Numbered from the stretch's first letter, positions 46,407 through 58,183 are shown. The stretch: 64,000 bases of DNA from Leptobrachium leishanense (GCA_009667805.1 CM019072.1:33845519-33909518); one strand, 5' to 3'. The notes: generated by a model from the sequence alone, not told the origin. Made by a program: numbers and translations.

Positions 46407-46775
46407 ATCCAAATGTGGTGCAGATGTCTCTGCCATGTTGAGATAGTGTCAGATGTGTCTGAGAGATAATAGAATGTTCATGCAGTTATAACACCAGCAT
46501 CGGGTTTAATGCCACACTTATTTGCGAACCAATATTATCTCTCCCCATCCTAATTGTCTGTTAATCTCTCTCTGGCACTTAAAAAAGTAGAAGTGCAAGA
46601 AAAATGTATTTATTTACCACACAGTCTTTCTCATGCCATGGCCATTCTACTTTTCTTAATTAATTCTATAGTTAATGGAGTCAATAAACAGAAAATATTG
46701 CGAACTTCTACATTATATTCATATTTTTATTTATTCCTTGATCTTCCATCCATTTTTCTCCTTTTTCTTTACATT
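46407..46775. repeat. Dispersed repeat, copy 2 (paired with 39007-39390)
   Basis: Same blocks in the same order and orientation as 39007-39390, with moderate divergence. The following 230 bp up to the LINE fragment show no gene. Confidence 0.85.
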
Positions 46776-46994
46776 TGCTTTTCTTTTTCCGGCCCGTTGT
46801 CCCATCTTCCTTTATATGATGTAGTCATATCTTATCATATCAACCGTTTTATGTTGTTCCATTTTGAAACAATTACTTACACTTACAAAGTTCAGCACAA
46901 CACAGGAGGAAGGTGGTGTGTCCATAAACATGTACCAGCCCTTGGGGTATGTGTGTTTGTGTAATTCCAGGTGTGTAACGGTCTCTGTATGTCT

Positions 46995-47310
46995 GTGCAT
47001 GTGGCTTTATTTTGGGTCCTCTACTCTTCTCAATCTATACTGCCTCTCTTGGCCACCTCATCTCTTCCTAAGGATTCCAATATCATCTCTATGCTGACGA
47101 CACACAAATCTACCTTTCCTCTGCCGAGGTCTCTCCTCCTATCGGCTGTCTCCAACTGGATGACTTCCTGTTTCCTAAAACCTGACCCCTCTAAAAATGA
47201 ACTTTTCATCTTCCCTCCAATACCAACATTCCTGCACCATTTCCCTTCAGGTGAATGTTGCCACTATTACTTCTACCTCGCAGGATCGTTGCCTCTGTGT
47301 CCTCTTAGAC
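46995..47310 (+). pseudogene. L2/CR1-like LINE RT fragment (YADD region)
   Basis: Plus-strand translation with frame breaks gives ILGPLLFSIYTASLGHL, then FQYHLYADDTQIYLSS with the YADD catalytic motif. LSAVSNWMTSCFLKPDPSKN and ELFIFPP follow, the palm/thumb part of an L2/CR1-group reverse transcriptase. The rest of the element is absent. The sequence stops where the minus-strand chromovirus begins at about 47318. Confidence 0.8.
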
Positions 47311-47996
47311 TCTGATCTCATGATATCTCATGATAAATCCTCGTCATCTGTGTTCTCTCCTCCTCAGGTACAAACATTTTCCCAGGAGGTTTTTCAAGAG
47401 GAGCAACACCCTGACCAGCCTGGATTCTCTCCAGCAAAGGAGAAGACCCTGTCAAGACCATGGTACCCAAGATCCTCTCGTGAGGAATGATTGGACTGTG
47501 GTCAAATGTGTGCTGTTCATATGACTCGAACTGTCTAGATAAAGCGTCAGCTTTTGTGTTTTTAGAACCAGGGCGATAAGTTAGCAAAACGTTGAAACTT
47601 GACAAGAACAGTGACCACCTGGCTTGCCTGGAATTCAGGCGTTTGGCATCTCCCATTTACACTAGATTCTTATGGTCTGTGATAATTATCACGGGATCTT
47701 TAGTGCCTTCTAACTAATAGCGCTATTCCTTGAGGGCCGCTATAACTGCTAGTAATTCTCTGTTCCCTATGTCATAGGTTTTCTCAGCAGGTGTCATCTT
47801 TCTGGAGAAAAACCCACAAGGATGTACAGGTCCCTCAGGATTTTCTCGTTGAGACAGAATTGCACCAATCCCTATTTCAGATGCATCAACCTCAAGCTGA
47901 AATGGAAGGCCTGGTACTGGATGCCTTTAGGATAGGTGCTGAGACAAACGCTTCTTTAAGTGACTGGAATGCCTGCTTGGCCTGGTCACTCCAAAC

Positions 47997-48574
47997 TAGG
48001 CTTGTGCACCGATTTTTTTTTCGGTTCGATTCGGTTCGATTTTTCGGTTTTTTTAAATTTTCGATTCGGCTCGTTTCGACCGATTTCGGTTTCGATTCGG
48101 TTCGGCTCGTTTTTCGGGTACATTTTGTTTTCGGAATTTCGACCATTTTTCGTATTTTCGTGTCACTATGATCGGTTTTTGTATCGACTTTTCGTGATTT
48201 CGAAAATTTTCGTTTTTCGGAATTGTACATTTTTCGGAATATCGACCATTTTTCGTATTTTTCGTGTCACTTTGCTCGTTTTTTGTATCAACTTTTCGTT
48301 TTTCGGAAAATTTTCGTTTTTCAGCAAATTTTCGTTTTTCAGCAAATTTTCGTTTTTCGGAAAATTTTCGTTTTTCGGAACGTCTGTTCTCCTCGTTTGA
48401 CACATTTCAAGTCCATTCGAAAAATCCGAAAATATTTCGTTTCGGCTCGGAAAACGTTTCGGATCTGACATTTTCGGATCTAAAAATTTTCGGAAATTCG
48501 GCCGCATCCGAAAACACGAATCGGGAAATTTCGTGAAAATTCCGAAATTCCGAAACCCGAAACGCACATCCCTA
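47997..48574 (+). mobile_element. hAT MITE, TTTTCG family, copy 2
   Basis: Ends TAGGCTTGTGCACCG and the complement of TAGGGATGTGCGTTTCGG. Perfect 8-bp TSD CTCCAAAC at 47989-47996 and 48575-48582. The interior is iterated CGGAAAATTTTCGTTTTT-type words. It is inserted in the RT/RNase H junction of the minus-strand chromovirus. Confidence 0.95.
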
Positions 48575-49259
48575 CTCCAAACCTGATTCTGAGCACCCTT
48601 CTTAGTCATGGCGTGATGGGAGACACAACAGAAGAGAACCCTTTGATAAACCTCCTATAATAGTTTGTGAAACCAAGAAATCTTTGTATGCTTTCAGACC
48701 TTGAGGTAGTGGCCATTCTCTGATGGCAGATAGCTTTTTAGGATCCATCTCAAACCCATTTGGTGTGATGATGTAACCCAGGAAATGTACTGAAGTTATG
48801 TCAAACAGACCCTTTTCTAACTTACAGTATAGTTTATTCTCCAGAAACCTTTGCAACACTGTCCTTACGTGGACATGGTGTGTCTCAACATCAGGAGAAT
48901 ATATCAGAATATCATCTAAATAGACGATTACAAAGACTTGCAAAAAATCCCTCAGGACATCATTTATAAAGTCTTGGAAGACTGCAAGCGCATTGCATAG
49001 ACCAAAAGGCATAACTAAATACTCATAATGACCACTGCGAGTATTAAAGGCAGTCTTCCATTCGTGGTCCTCCTTGATTCTCACCAAATTGTACGCGCCA
49101 CGAAGATCCAATTTTGTGTAAATTTTGGCATATACTCGTAGTGCCCACTCATGATGTTCCTTACCCTTACCAAATTATATGCACCTCCTGAGATCTAATT
49201 TAGTGTAGTACTTGGCCCCTCGTAATCTGTCAAATAACTCGGATATGAGTGTTATAGGG

Positions 49260-49378
49260 CAGGCCTCAAAATTGTGGAAATGCAGATGCAGGGCAGGATA
49301 AGGGTTAGGTGGGGCAACTAGTGGCGAGTAACTCTTAAGGCCTGGCTAGTAGCTTGGGACTTGAAATTTTGAGCCCTG
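49260..49378. mobile_element. 119-bp hAT MITE with CAGGSCTCAAAATT ends
   Basis: Left end CAGGCCTCAAAATT, right end complement CAGGGCTCAAAATTTC. Perfect 8-bp TSD TTATAGGG at 49252-49259 and 49379-49386. It is inserted in the RT region of the minus-strand chromovirus. Confidence 0.95.
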
Positions 49379-49916
49379 TTATAGGGTATACGTTACAAAT
49401 GGTTATGCGGTTCAGGCCGTGTTAATCAATACAAGGTCTTAGGTCTTCCTCTTTTTTGGAGACAAAGGAGAATCCTGCCCCTGCTGGGGAAGAAGAATGT
49501 CTTATAAAACCCTTCGCCAGGTTTTCCCTTATATATTCTTCCATTATTTTGTTCTCCTTTTGTGACAGAGGAAAGACATGACCTCTAGGTGGCATGGTAC
49601 CGGGAAGCAAATCTATTCCACAGTCATATGGTCTGTGGGGAGGTAAGATATCACAGTTCTTCTTTTCAAATATTGCCTTCAAATCTTGGTACCATTCAGG
49701 TACCTCTGTAGATAGAGGGGGCGCGGTAGGAACATTGAGACTCCCTATTGTGCTGACTTTCTGCAAACATTGCGTCCAAAAACGAGAGCTCCAAGACTTG
49801 ATCTCACCCAACTGCCAATAAAGAGATGGATTGTGGCATACCAACCAGGGAAAGCCCAGAAGAACTGGACAAGATGGGGATTCAATAACCTGAAACATTG
49901 TATACTCAGATATCAA

Positions 49917-50917
49917 TCTTCAGCTGATGGGATGCTGTCACATTGTGAAGAAGGACCTGGTACACCCATTACTGTAGCATCATCCTTGTCAGTGGAGGTT
50001 GGAGTCAATGACATGGCAGGACATATAGTGGGGGTAGAGACAGGTGAGGAGGACCTACGCAAAGTTTTGCGCCAACGGGATGCATGGCAGGTGGTCATAT
50101 GTCACCTCAAGCACGTGGTACCCAAGCGTCCGGTGTCTTTCCCATGCTTGAACCTCATCTGACATAGATTACAAATAGCAAAGGTGCGGTCTGCTGCACA
50201 TTTCTTAAAGAACTCCCAGACAGCAGAGTTCCTGGATGTGTGCTTTGAGACAACAGCGCTCTGCACCTGAGCAGCTCTGACATCTGATGCCTTGGACTGG
50301 CTAGTGCTACGGTTGGTCATAGAGGACGTTGTGCCTCGTGTTCGTTGTGCCTCCTCCTCCTCCTCCTCACTTGACTCCTCTGTTCGATCAGGCACCCAGG
50401 TGGAGTCAGTGACCTCATCATCATTGTCATCACCCCATATCTCCTCGTCACCGGAGCCAACTTGGCAGTATGCTGCAGTTGCTGGGGCAACATGAGTGCC
50501 AGTTATTTGTGTGTCATCACTGGCACCCCTTTCCTCTAGGTTGATTATACTCCCTTCCTCAACCTCAGAGATTGAATCAGAGCACTGTAGTTGTTGCGCA
50601 TCCTCAAGCAGCATGTCACTGTCATTGTAGTCAAACAATTCAACTGACTCCTCCGTGTGTGATAGTGAGGCTACGGCAGGAGTAGCTGTGGACATGGAGG
50701 CTGAATTAGATGTTTTGGCAGCTGAGGTGGACTGTAAAGCACTACAAGCCTGGCTGGCAGAGGACTCGGAGGATGAAGATGGCCTGGTTAGCCAATCCAC
50801 CAAATCCTCTGTATGTTGCTGCTGCTTAAGACGGCCTGCACCAGTTAGAAAGGACAAGCGTGCCCCTGCAGCGGATGCACCACGTCCACGATGACCAGAG
50901 GCACAGCCTCCCGACAC
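49917..50917 (-). pseudogene. hAT transposase N-terminal part with BED finger
   Basis: The frame 50917-50102 (271 codons) begins with a serine/acidic-rich disordered region (EESSEEEEEEAQRTRG). It then enters a BED-type zinc finger: SAVWEFFKKCAADRTFAICN, LCQMRFKHGKD, with Cys-X2-Cys followed by the tail that normally holds the His pair. A TGA or frame break near 50100 follows, and 50098-49913 continues with serine/proline-rich linker. The catalytic RNase H-like core and the hAT dimerisation domain are missing. The BED finger would bind the transposon ends. Confidence 0.75.
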
Positions 50918-51059
50918 AGAGGCTGCTTGCCCTCTTATCTGTGTCTTGGAGCGTCTGCCTGTCCTTTTTGGTCTTTCTGACAGGGTGAGTGATATATAGA
51001 TTAAAGATATACAGAACTCTGATTAAATTCTGTTATAAAAATTGGAGATATGCTGCAGA

Positions 51060-51660
51060 ACTCTGATTCAACTCTGGTATAAAGATTAAAGATTTCCAGA
51101 ACTCTGGTATAACTCAGTGAGACACCCTGATAGCTGGCAGCCAGTGACAAGACACAGATTACAATTCCCAGAAACCTCCTATAAATCAGTGAGACCCCCT
51201 GATGGGTGGCAGTGACAAGACACAAATTACAATTCCCAGAAACCACCTATAAGTCAGTGAGACCCCCTGATAGGACCCCCTGATAGCTGGCAACAGTGAC
51301 AAGACACAGATTACAATTCCCAGAAACCTCCTATAAATCAGTGAAACCCCTGATAGCTGGCAGTGAGAAGACACAGATTACAAATCCCAGAAACCTCCTA
51401 TAAATCAGTGAGACCCCCTGATGGGTGGCAGTGAGAACACAAAGATTAGAACAATTCTCACATATTTTGTAGAAATGAGACCCCCAAAATAGTTGGTGGC
51501 AGTGAGAACACAAAGATTACAACAATTCCCAGATATTTTGTAGAAATGAGACCCCCACAATTGCTGGTGGCAGTGAGAACACAAAGATTAGAATAATTCC
51601 CAGATATTTTGTAGAAATGAGACCCCCCCCGATAGCTGCTGGCAGACTAGCAGTGAGAAC
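51060..51660. repeat. Tandem repeats of about 65-85 bp in hAT 5' region
   Basis: About eight units with CAGAAACCTCCTATAAATCA, GTGAGACCCCCTGATAG and GGCAGTGACAAGACACA. Later units drift to ATTTTGTAGAAATGAGACCC. They lie between the hAT end and its ORF, a position where transposases often have multiple binding sites. Confidence 0.85.
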
Positions 51661-51996
51661 ACACACTAACACAACAATCTCCTCTCAAAAAACACATGCT
51701 GAAGACTGTGTGAAGCCTTATATAGTGTGCTGCGGGACTTAGCTCTGTGAGCCCATGAATGGGCAAAATTTGCTCAATTAGGACTCTGAGCCGTGATTGG
51801 CATAGTCTTGCACCTGCCTTGCACCTAAACTGTGGTCAGGTGCAGGCTGTAGCCAATTACAAGCTCCAGGCCAGTGGAAAAGTGCATTGTGGTCCATTGT
51901 GGGCGAACACGCGGAAATGTTCAAAGTTCGCAAACATACGAACTGGTGATTTCCGAATCGAACTCCGAACACATCGAACCGAACAGCTCATCCCTA

Positions 51997-53832
51997 GTTA
52001 CCATTCCATATAGAGGTAGATGCTTCAGAAATATGAATAGGAGCCATCTTATCGCAAAGGGAGACACCAGATAACCCGTTGCATCCTTGCGGGTTCTTCT
52101 TACGTAAACTGTCCCCTGCTGAAATGAATTATGATATATGGAATCGAGAGTTGTTGGCGGTTGTATCCCCCTTGTCTGAGTGGAGACATTTGCTGGAGGG
52201 GTCTTCCGTATCCGTCGTGATAATCACAGACTATAAAAACCTAACCTATATAGGGGATGCAAAGCGGTTGAATGCGAGGCAAGCCAGGTGGTCATTGTTC
52301 TTGTCCAGTTTTAACTTTCTTCTGACCTATCGACCAGGGTCAAAGAATATCAACGCTTTGTCTCGACAGTTTGATCCGTACGAACGCCATATACAAGATA
52401 ACAATCCCATTGTTCCCAAAGCCCGCATCATGTCAGCAACCACTGTCACCGTTTCTTCCCCTCTACTCGAACGCCTTCAGGTAACCCAGGAACTTGCGCC
52501 AGAGGACACACCTCCTGACAAACTTTTTGTTCTGCAAAATCAAAGAGAGAATCTTATTACACTACATCATGACACCAAACCTTCGGGCCACATGGGGATA
52601 TCCAAAACCATATCCAGTTTAAAGCGACAATTTTGGTGGCCTAAGTTACGCCAGAATGTAAAATAGTTTGTATCTGCCTGTAACACGTGTGCCAGAAATA
52701 AAAGTCAAAGACACTTACCCGTGGGTTTATTGCACCCCTTACCCATTCCAGATAGACCAAGGTCTCACATTGCCATGGATTTTATAGTCGATCTACCCCC
52801 CTCCAAGGGGAACACGGTGATCCTCACCATTGTAGATCGATTTTCTAGAATGGCTCACTTCGTCCCTCTCCCCAAGTTGCCCTCTTCAGCAGATCTGGTA
52901 CCTATTTTTATAGCCAACGTTGTGAGACTTCACGGTATACCACTTGAGATCGTCTCAGATAGAGGTACTCAATTCGTCTCACAATTTTGGAAGGGTTTTT
53001 GCAAAAACATGCGTGTTACATTAGTTTTTTCGTCCGCCTATCATCCCCAAACTAATGGAGCATCCGAAAGAGCCAATCAAGGCCTAGAACAATACTTACG
53101 ATGCTTCATATCTCAACAGCAACATTCCTGGTCCGACTACTTACCATGGGCAGAATACGCTCGCAACAATACTGATAACGATACTACCGGTCACTCCCCG
53201 TTCTTTACAGTCTATGGCTTCCATCCCCCGACGCTTCCGTCCCAGTTTCCGACCTCCAATCTGTCTGCATTGGAGGATCACTTACATGCCCTCCGGCAGA
53301 TATGGGTACAAGTAAAAGACATATCTGAAAGGAACGTCAGAGCGCAAAAGGAAAAAGCCGACAAAAGTAGACGCATGTCACCGGTTTATGCGGTTGGGGA
53401 TCAGGTCTGGTTATCTACTCGCCATATCAAGTTACAGGTACCGACTATGAAGTTGGCTCCGCGCTTCATAGGCCCCTACAGGGTCTTGCGTCGTCTTAAT
53501 CCAGTGTCTTATCAGTTGGCCTTACCACGTACTCTCCAAATCCATAATGTGTTCCACGTGAGTTTATTGAAACCTTTAGTTTGCAATCGTTTCACTCGCT
53601 CCATCCCACCTCCTCCACCTATTGATATAGAGGGTGAGGAGGAATATAAGATTAACTCGGTTCTGGATTCCAGACTGTGTAGAGGGTCCCTTCAGTTCTT
53701 GATTGATTGGAAGGGTTATGGGCCCGAGGATAGATCCTGGTTGCCTGCTCCTCGTCTGGTCCGTGCCTTTCATAGGGATCATCCTCGGGCACCAGGGGGT
53801 CGTTCGGGGACCTCCCATAGGGAGGAGGGTAC
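51997..53832 (+). pseudogene. Chromovirus pol 3' half: RNase H, integrase, chromodomain
   Basis: It begins inside RNase H (PFHIEVDASE) directly at the hAT end. One phase continues to 53905 with two nonsense codons: TGA at 52034-52036 and TAG at 52664-52666. Domains are RNase H (YDIWNRELLAVVSPLSEWRH, YRPGSKN), integrase zinc-binding (CNTCARNKSQRH), core (AMDFIVDLPPSKGNTVI, EIVSDRGTQF, HPQTNGASERANQ) and GPY region (PRFIGPYRVLRRLNPVSY). A C-terminal chromodomain follows (INSVLDSRLCRGSLQFLID, WKGYGPEDRSW). A polypurine tract AGGGAGGAGGGTAC precedes the LTR. Gag, protease and RT are missing. Confidence 0.9.
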
Positions 53833-54402
53833 TGTTGCGTGCCCCGCCATGGCCCCTCGGCGCCCGGCAGCATCGTCCTCGCTGCTCGCTGTCTGGGCGG
53901 GCTGAGTGAAGAGGGGAATCCGGGCGGTCACGTGAGACGCTGGGGGGCGGAGCCCGGCGTGATGACGCAGACCCGTCGGGTTTAAAAACGAAGGCAATGC
54001 ATTCCCACATTGCCCTAACGTGGTTAATCATCCCTTAGAGCTGTTCTGTTGCATTTTGGTATTCTGGTTCTGACTATTCTGGTTCTGACATTGGCAAACG
54101 GCTTCTGACTATTCTGGTTCTGAACGTCTGACATATTGGCAAACGGCTCCTGACTATTCTGGTTTCTGACATATTGGCACTGTACCTTGACCTTACCTTG
54201 CTGCGAGTAATCTATTCGTAGGGAGATATATTATAGACCGACCACTTCTAAGGATCGGAGGGAAAGGATAGGGTGCTGCATGCAAGGATCATACCTCCTC
54301 CAGGTGGGGATCGTATCATTATGTATATTTGTTATTCTGTCTTACCCATTCTACAGAGCTACGGAACATGTTAGTGCTTTATAAATACCTGTAACTGTAA
54401 CA
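53833..54402 (+). repeat. 3' LTR of plus-strand chromovirus
   Basis: 570 bp, TGTTGCGTGCCCCGCC to CCTGTAACTGTAACA, directly after the polypurine tract. It contains CGGGTTTAAAAACG as a promoter-like segment and short CTGACTATTCTGGTTCTGA repeats. No 5' partner is in the window. Confidence 0.8.
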
Positions 54403-55286
54403 CTGAAGCCAACAGTCCAGTACAGGTCAAAGGATCAGACCTTTAACCTCGTCCCATAAATTGCCTTTATATTAAGGCTTTTACCCTTGACAGACCTTGT
54501 AATTAGGCAAACAGCATGAAATATTCATTGCCAGCAGAGACAGTGCGCTGCTAAATGCAGGGAAGAGTCCATTTAGTAAGTGTTAACATCTGGATTTCCA
54601 GGAACATGTACAGGAAGCTGAAAAGGGAAGGTGGATTAACTCCCTCCCTGCTGGGAAATAAAATAATAGATTGATCATGTCTCGGCTCTCTGGGAGACTG
54701 CCAGTTAGCCCATTATTCAAATGTTTACATATAACAGCTGCTGCTTCATCCCCACTGCCTGAGATCAATGGAAAAAGAAATACACCCAGCTGCTATTCCT
54801 GGAGGACCAACATACAGCAATGTGAATAAAAGTCTCCATCATTACTGGGCTAGTCGTCACTCACATGAAATGAGCTTGTATGGATGTGTAGCCAAAATAA
54901 CGAGCAAGACACAGAGAACACGGATCGGTAAACAGGTGTCTAAAACAGATTGCACCTAGATATGTCTGTAACGTCTCTCTTCCCCATATTCACGAGTTAA
55001 CATGAGATGTCTAAGCGTCTTTTTGGCTTACAGAATTACAAGATGGCTGAGTTATTTCAAGTCAGGTGGCAGAATGGCAAGATGACATGTCATGATTGAA
55101 ATGGGATTCTACATCAAGTACAATGGTTAAAGAGAAACTCTAGTAAACAACAGTGTTTACATTTTTTGCCCACAAATAATTGGGTAGAAGATACTGACAT
55201 TTTTTTTTTACTCACTTTTGTCCCTCGCCTCCCACTGCTCCTCCTCTTCGGCTCATGGACTACTAAACCTTTCTAAAGCAATTTGC
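54403..55286. other. No gene recognised
   Basis: Intergenic sequence. Short ORFs only. Confidence 0.4.
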
Positions 55287-55294
55287 GCTCCTAC

Positions 55295-55792
55295 TAGGGA
55301 TGTGCGTTTCGGGTTTCGGAATTTCGGAATTTTCATGAAATTTCCCGATTCGTGTTTTCGGATGCGGCCGAATTTCCGAAAAATTTTAGATCCGAAAAGT
55401 TCAGATCCGAAATGTTTTCCGAGCCGAAATGAAATATTTTCGGATTTTTCGAATGGGCTTGAAATGTGGCAAACGAGGAGAACAGATGTTCCGAAAAACG
55501 AAAATTTTCCGAAAAATGAAAATTTTCCGAAAAACGAAAATTTTGTAAAAACGAAAATTTTCTGAAAAACGAAAATTTTTCGAAAAAACGAAAAGTCGAT
55601 ACAAAAACCGAGCACAGTGACACGAAAAATACGAAAAATGGTCGAAATTCCGAAAAAAAAATGTACCCGAAAAACAGGTCGAACCGAATCGAATCGAAAC
55701 CGAAATCGGTCGAAACGAGCCGAATCGAAAAGTTTAAAAATCCGAAAAATCGAACCGAATCGAACCGAAAAAAAAATCGGTGCACAAGCCTA
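55295..55792 (-). mobile_element. hAT MITE, TTTTCG family, copy 3
   Basis: Inverted relative to copies 1 and 2: starts TAGGGATGTGCGTTTCGGG, ends with the complement of TAGGCTTGTGCACCG. Perfect 8-bp TSD GCTCCTAC at 55287-55294 and 55793-55800. Interior iterated CGAAAATTTTCCGAAAAA-type words. The ORFs on both strands (for example 55785-55333) are translations of these words. Confidence 0.95.
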
Positions 55793-55813
55793 GCTCCTAC
55801 ACAACTTGCAAAA

Positions 55814-56592
55814 GGGGTTATTCAAAGAGAGCTGAATTGGTCACCACATGGCACCGAACAGTGAATTTCCCCATACAGTGCAATTTTGTGGTCATTCGAC
55901 TATTCAAAAAGCTGGCGATTCGCCAAATATTGGCGAATTGCCAGTGAAATATAAAGCAATTCAGCGGCAGTGAAATCCCCGTAGAGAAGTAATGGTTAAT
56001 CTATTCAGTGAATGCTGAACAGCGGAGAAAAGTTGGCGAAATGCAAAGATTTTCGGTGCTTTCGCGCGACAGGCTTAAACAGGCGAATCCCATAGATTTC
56101 TGTGTAAAAAAAATTCCCCGGTTTTAACATTTTTTTATTCAACTGTTTATTCACTTCATTTGCAGAAAAAAGTTTTTTATTAATTTATTTTTTAGCAATT
56201 TTTTGGCAAAATTTTTGATTTAGATTTTTTTTTTTAAATTCTGTAACAGACCTTTTTATTGTTATTCATAAGACCTTAAAAATTATTTTCATGCCTTAGT
56301 TTTGTTTTAAACACATTTTATAAATTGCTGTTTTTTAGGTTTTCTTTTACCCCTGTTCGGCGGCTGGTCGGCTTTTTTCAGTGGCACACAGCATTCGGCG
56401 GTCTGTTTGGCGGATCGTCAGCTGCGTTTGTGGTTTGCGACTGCGATCACTGATTTTTTGGCAGTGTTCAGCGGTTTATCGAACAATCAGCATTGTTCGG
56501 CATGTGGACGGTGACTTTTCGGTGGCGTTCGTTCCCCCGAACAAAAGAGCACTGAAATTTCGATGAAATTTTGGTGCTGCTTGAATAACCCC
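55814..56592. mobile_element. MITE with GGGGTTATTCAAAGAGAGC termini
   Basis: Starts GGGGTTATTCAAAGAG, ends GCTTGAATAACCCC. The interior shares TGGTTAATCTATTCAG and related blocks (inverted) with 4337-5060. Flanks do not match, so the target duplication is lost or the ends are off. No transposase is encoded. Confidence 0.7.
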
Positions 56593-57179
56593 TATAGTGT
56601 AGGAACTGCAAATTGGGTACCACTTTGGGACTTGCACACTTTATGGAAGCAAGTTCTGTAGCGCCTTCACAAAGCGATGGATTGGAACTGTACGCATGCT
56701 CAGATCTACTCCATCAGCTGCCTCTCTAAGGTCGATCACTACTGCGATTGATCTCAAAGAGGGTGACGTTGGCCTTCTGACGTCTCTAGTGATCGATCTC
56801 ATAACCAGAAGCTGAGAAAATAAAAAATCCCAGCTGCTGGTGACACTGGGTGAAGTGGAGGAAACCGTGATTTCACCAGGTTGGTGGGCTTTATAATTGT
56901 AAATGATCAGGATGAGCAGATTGTCTCTTTAAGCTACTGAGCCAAAGATAGCAGACCAATATGATGTCTAGTTGAGCTGATACTGTTAGGCCTATGGAAT
57001 AACAATATGGCTGCCATAATTACGATGATACAATAACACGATGGCTGCTGAACCTCTTTATCCAAGATGGCAGGATGATGAAAATGATCGATATCTGTTT
57101 ACCTGTCTATGACTTCTCTGTTGGTCTTGCATAACCAATATATCATATAGAAACAAGGGTAACCACTATTCATGGGTTA
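56593..57179. other. No gene recognised
   Basis: Intergenic; nothing supported. Confidence 0.4.
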
Positions 57180-57600
57180 ACATAGAAACATAGAAACATA
57201 GAAACATAGAAAAATGTCGGCAGATAAGAACCTTTCGGCCCATCTAGTCTGCCCAATTACATGGATACTTTACCTGGATTTATCTTTTGTTTAGGATAGC
57301 CTTATGCCTATCCCATGCTTGCTTAAACTCAATTACTGTTTTGGCCTCTACCACTTCAACTGGAAGACTGTTCCATGTATCCACCACCCTCTCAGTAAAA
57401 TAATGCTTTCTGATGTTACTTTTAAACCTTTGCCCCTCTAATCTAAGACTATGTCCTCTTGTTTTGCTACTTTGTTTCCTTTAAAATATACTCCCTTCCT
57501 CTACCTTGTGGATTCCCTTTACGTATTTAAATGTTTCTATCATATCTCCTCTGTCTCGTCTTTTTTCCAAGCTGTACATGTTAAGATCATTAACAGAATT
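57180..57600 (-). mobile_element. CR1-like LINE 3' end
   Basis: An 8-bp tandem tail (CATAGAAA)4 at 57180-57213 is followed by sequence that reads, on the minus strand, RDMIETFKYVKGIHK and further RT C-terminal and 3' UTR sequence with stops. The 8-bp terminal repeat is characteristic of CR1-type LINE 3' ends. The element is 5'-truncated at about 57600. Confidence 0.7.
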
Positions 57601-57830
57601 TAAGAAGAGATGGCATATTGTCCACAGAAGTACATGGATCCAGTTATCATATAAGTGATAGATAATAAGTTAGATGAATTACCAACTTGCAAGTAGCGGT
57701 ACAGAACCTGACCAAGGAATAAAATCCACCCTACGCTTACTTCTAGAGTGGCTCTTGGAAGGTGGCCAATTTACTAAAAAGAGATGGACAACTTGTCTTT
57801 AAACTGTGAATACCGAGTAAAAAACTAAAG

Positions 57831-58070
57831 GGGTTAAACAGTAAGCACCGAACTTGCCACCGAAGTGCACTGAACAGTGAATTTCACCGTGCAGTGCAAT
57901 TTCAGGCCAATTCGTGCAAAATACGGTGGAATTCGATGGCATTCAATGGAACTGAAATTACCCCACGAAAGCCTATTGTGTCTTCTATTCACTCAAAGCC
58001 AAAGTGCACCGAAATTTGACAGATATAAACAGGTGAATCCCATAGGTTTCAATGAATTAGATGGAATATC
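57831..58070. mobile_element. Fragment of the GGGGTTATT MITE family
   Basis: It contains AAGGGGTTAAACAGTAAGCA, CACTGAACAGTGAATTTCAC and GTGCAGTGCAATTT, which parallel 55814-55890. The right end is not recognised. Confidence 0.45.
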
Positions 58071-58183
58071 TTTTTAAATTTTTTTAAAGACATTCCTTTC
58101 CAGCAAATTCCTTCTCATTTATTTCTTTTCTAGGACACCTTTTTGAATTGCAGACAACATTTTTGGTTTCTAATTTTTTTAAC

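Larger units (their letters stand above)
47318..49916 (-). pseudogene. Chromovirus pol fragment (protease end to RNase H)
   Basis: Read on the minus strand, 49916-49422 holds the protease end and linker ([33 protein letters not shown]). RT follows at 49250-48602 ([59 protein letters not shown]), and RNase H at 47980-47318 ([35 protein letters not shown]). It is interrupted by two hAT MITEs (47997-48574 and 49260-49378) and by a partial repeat of an RT segment near 49130-49235. LTRs, gag and integrase are absent. It is related to, but distinct from, the plus-strand fragment at 51997. Confidence 0.9.
49917..51996 (-). mobile_element. Truncated hAT transposon
   Basis: On the minus strand it starts at 51996 with TAGGGATGAGCTGTTCGG. 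The adjoining GTTACCAT (51997-52004) would be one copy of the 8-bp duplication, but no partner is found at the other end. A tandem-repeat section (51060-51660) and a transposase N-terminal ORF follow. The sequence stops at about 49917, where minus-strand chromovirus DNA begins, so the 3' part was lost. Confidence 0.75.

Noticed and set aside
55333..55785. Phenylalanine/serine-rich ORFs in the TTTTCG MITEs
   Set aside because: They arise from iterated TTTTCG words and differ between copies. The elements are non-coding.
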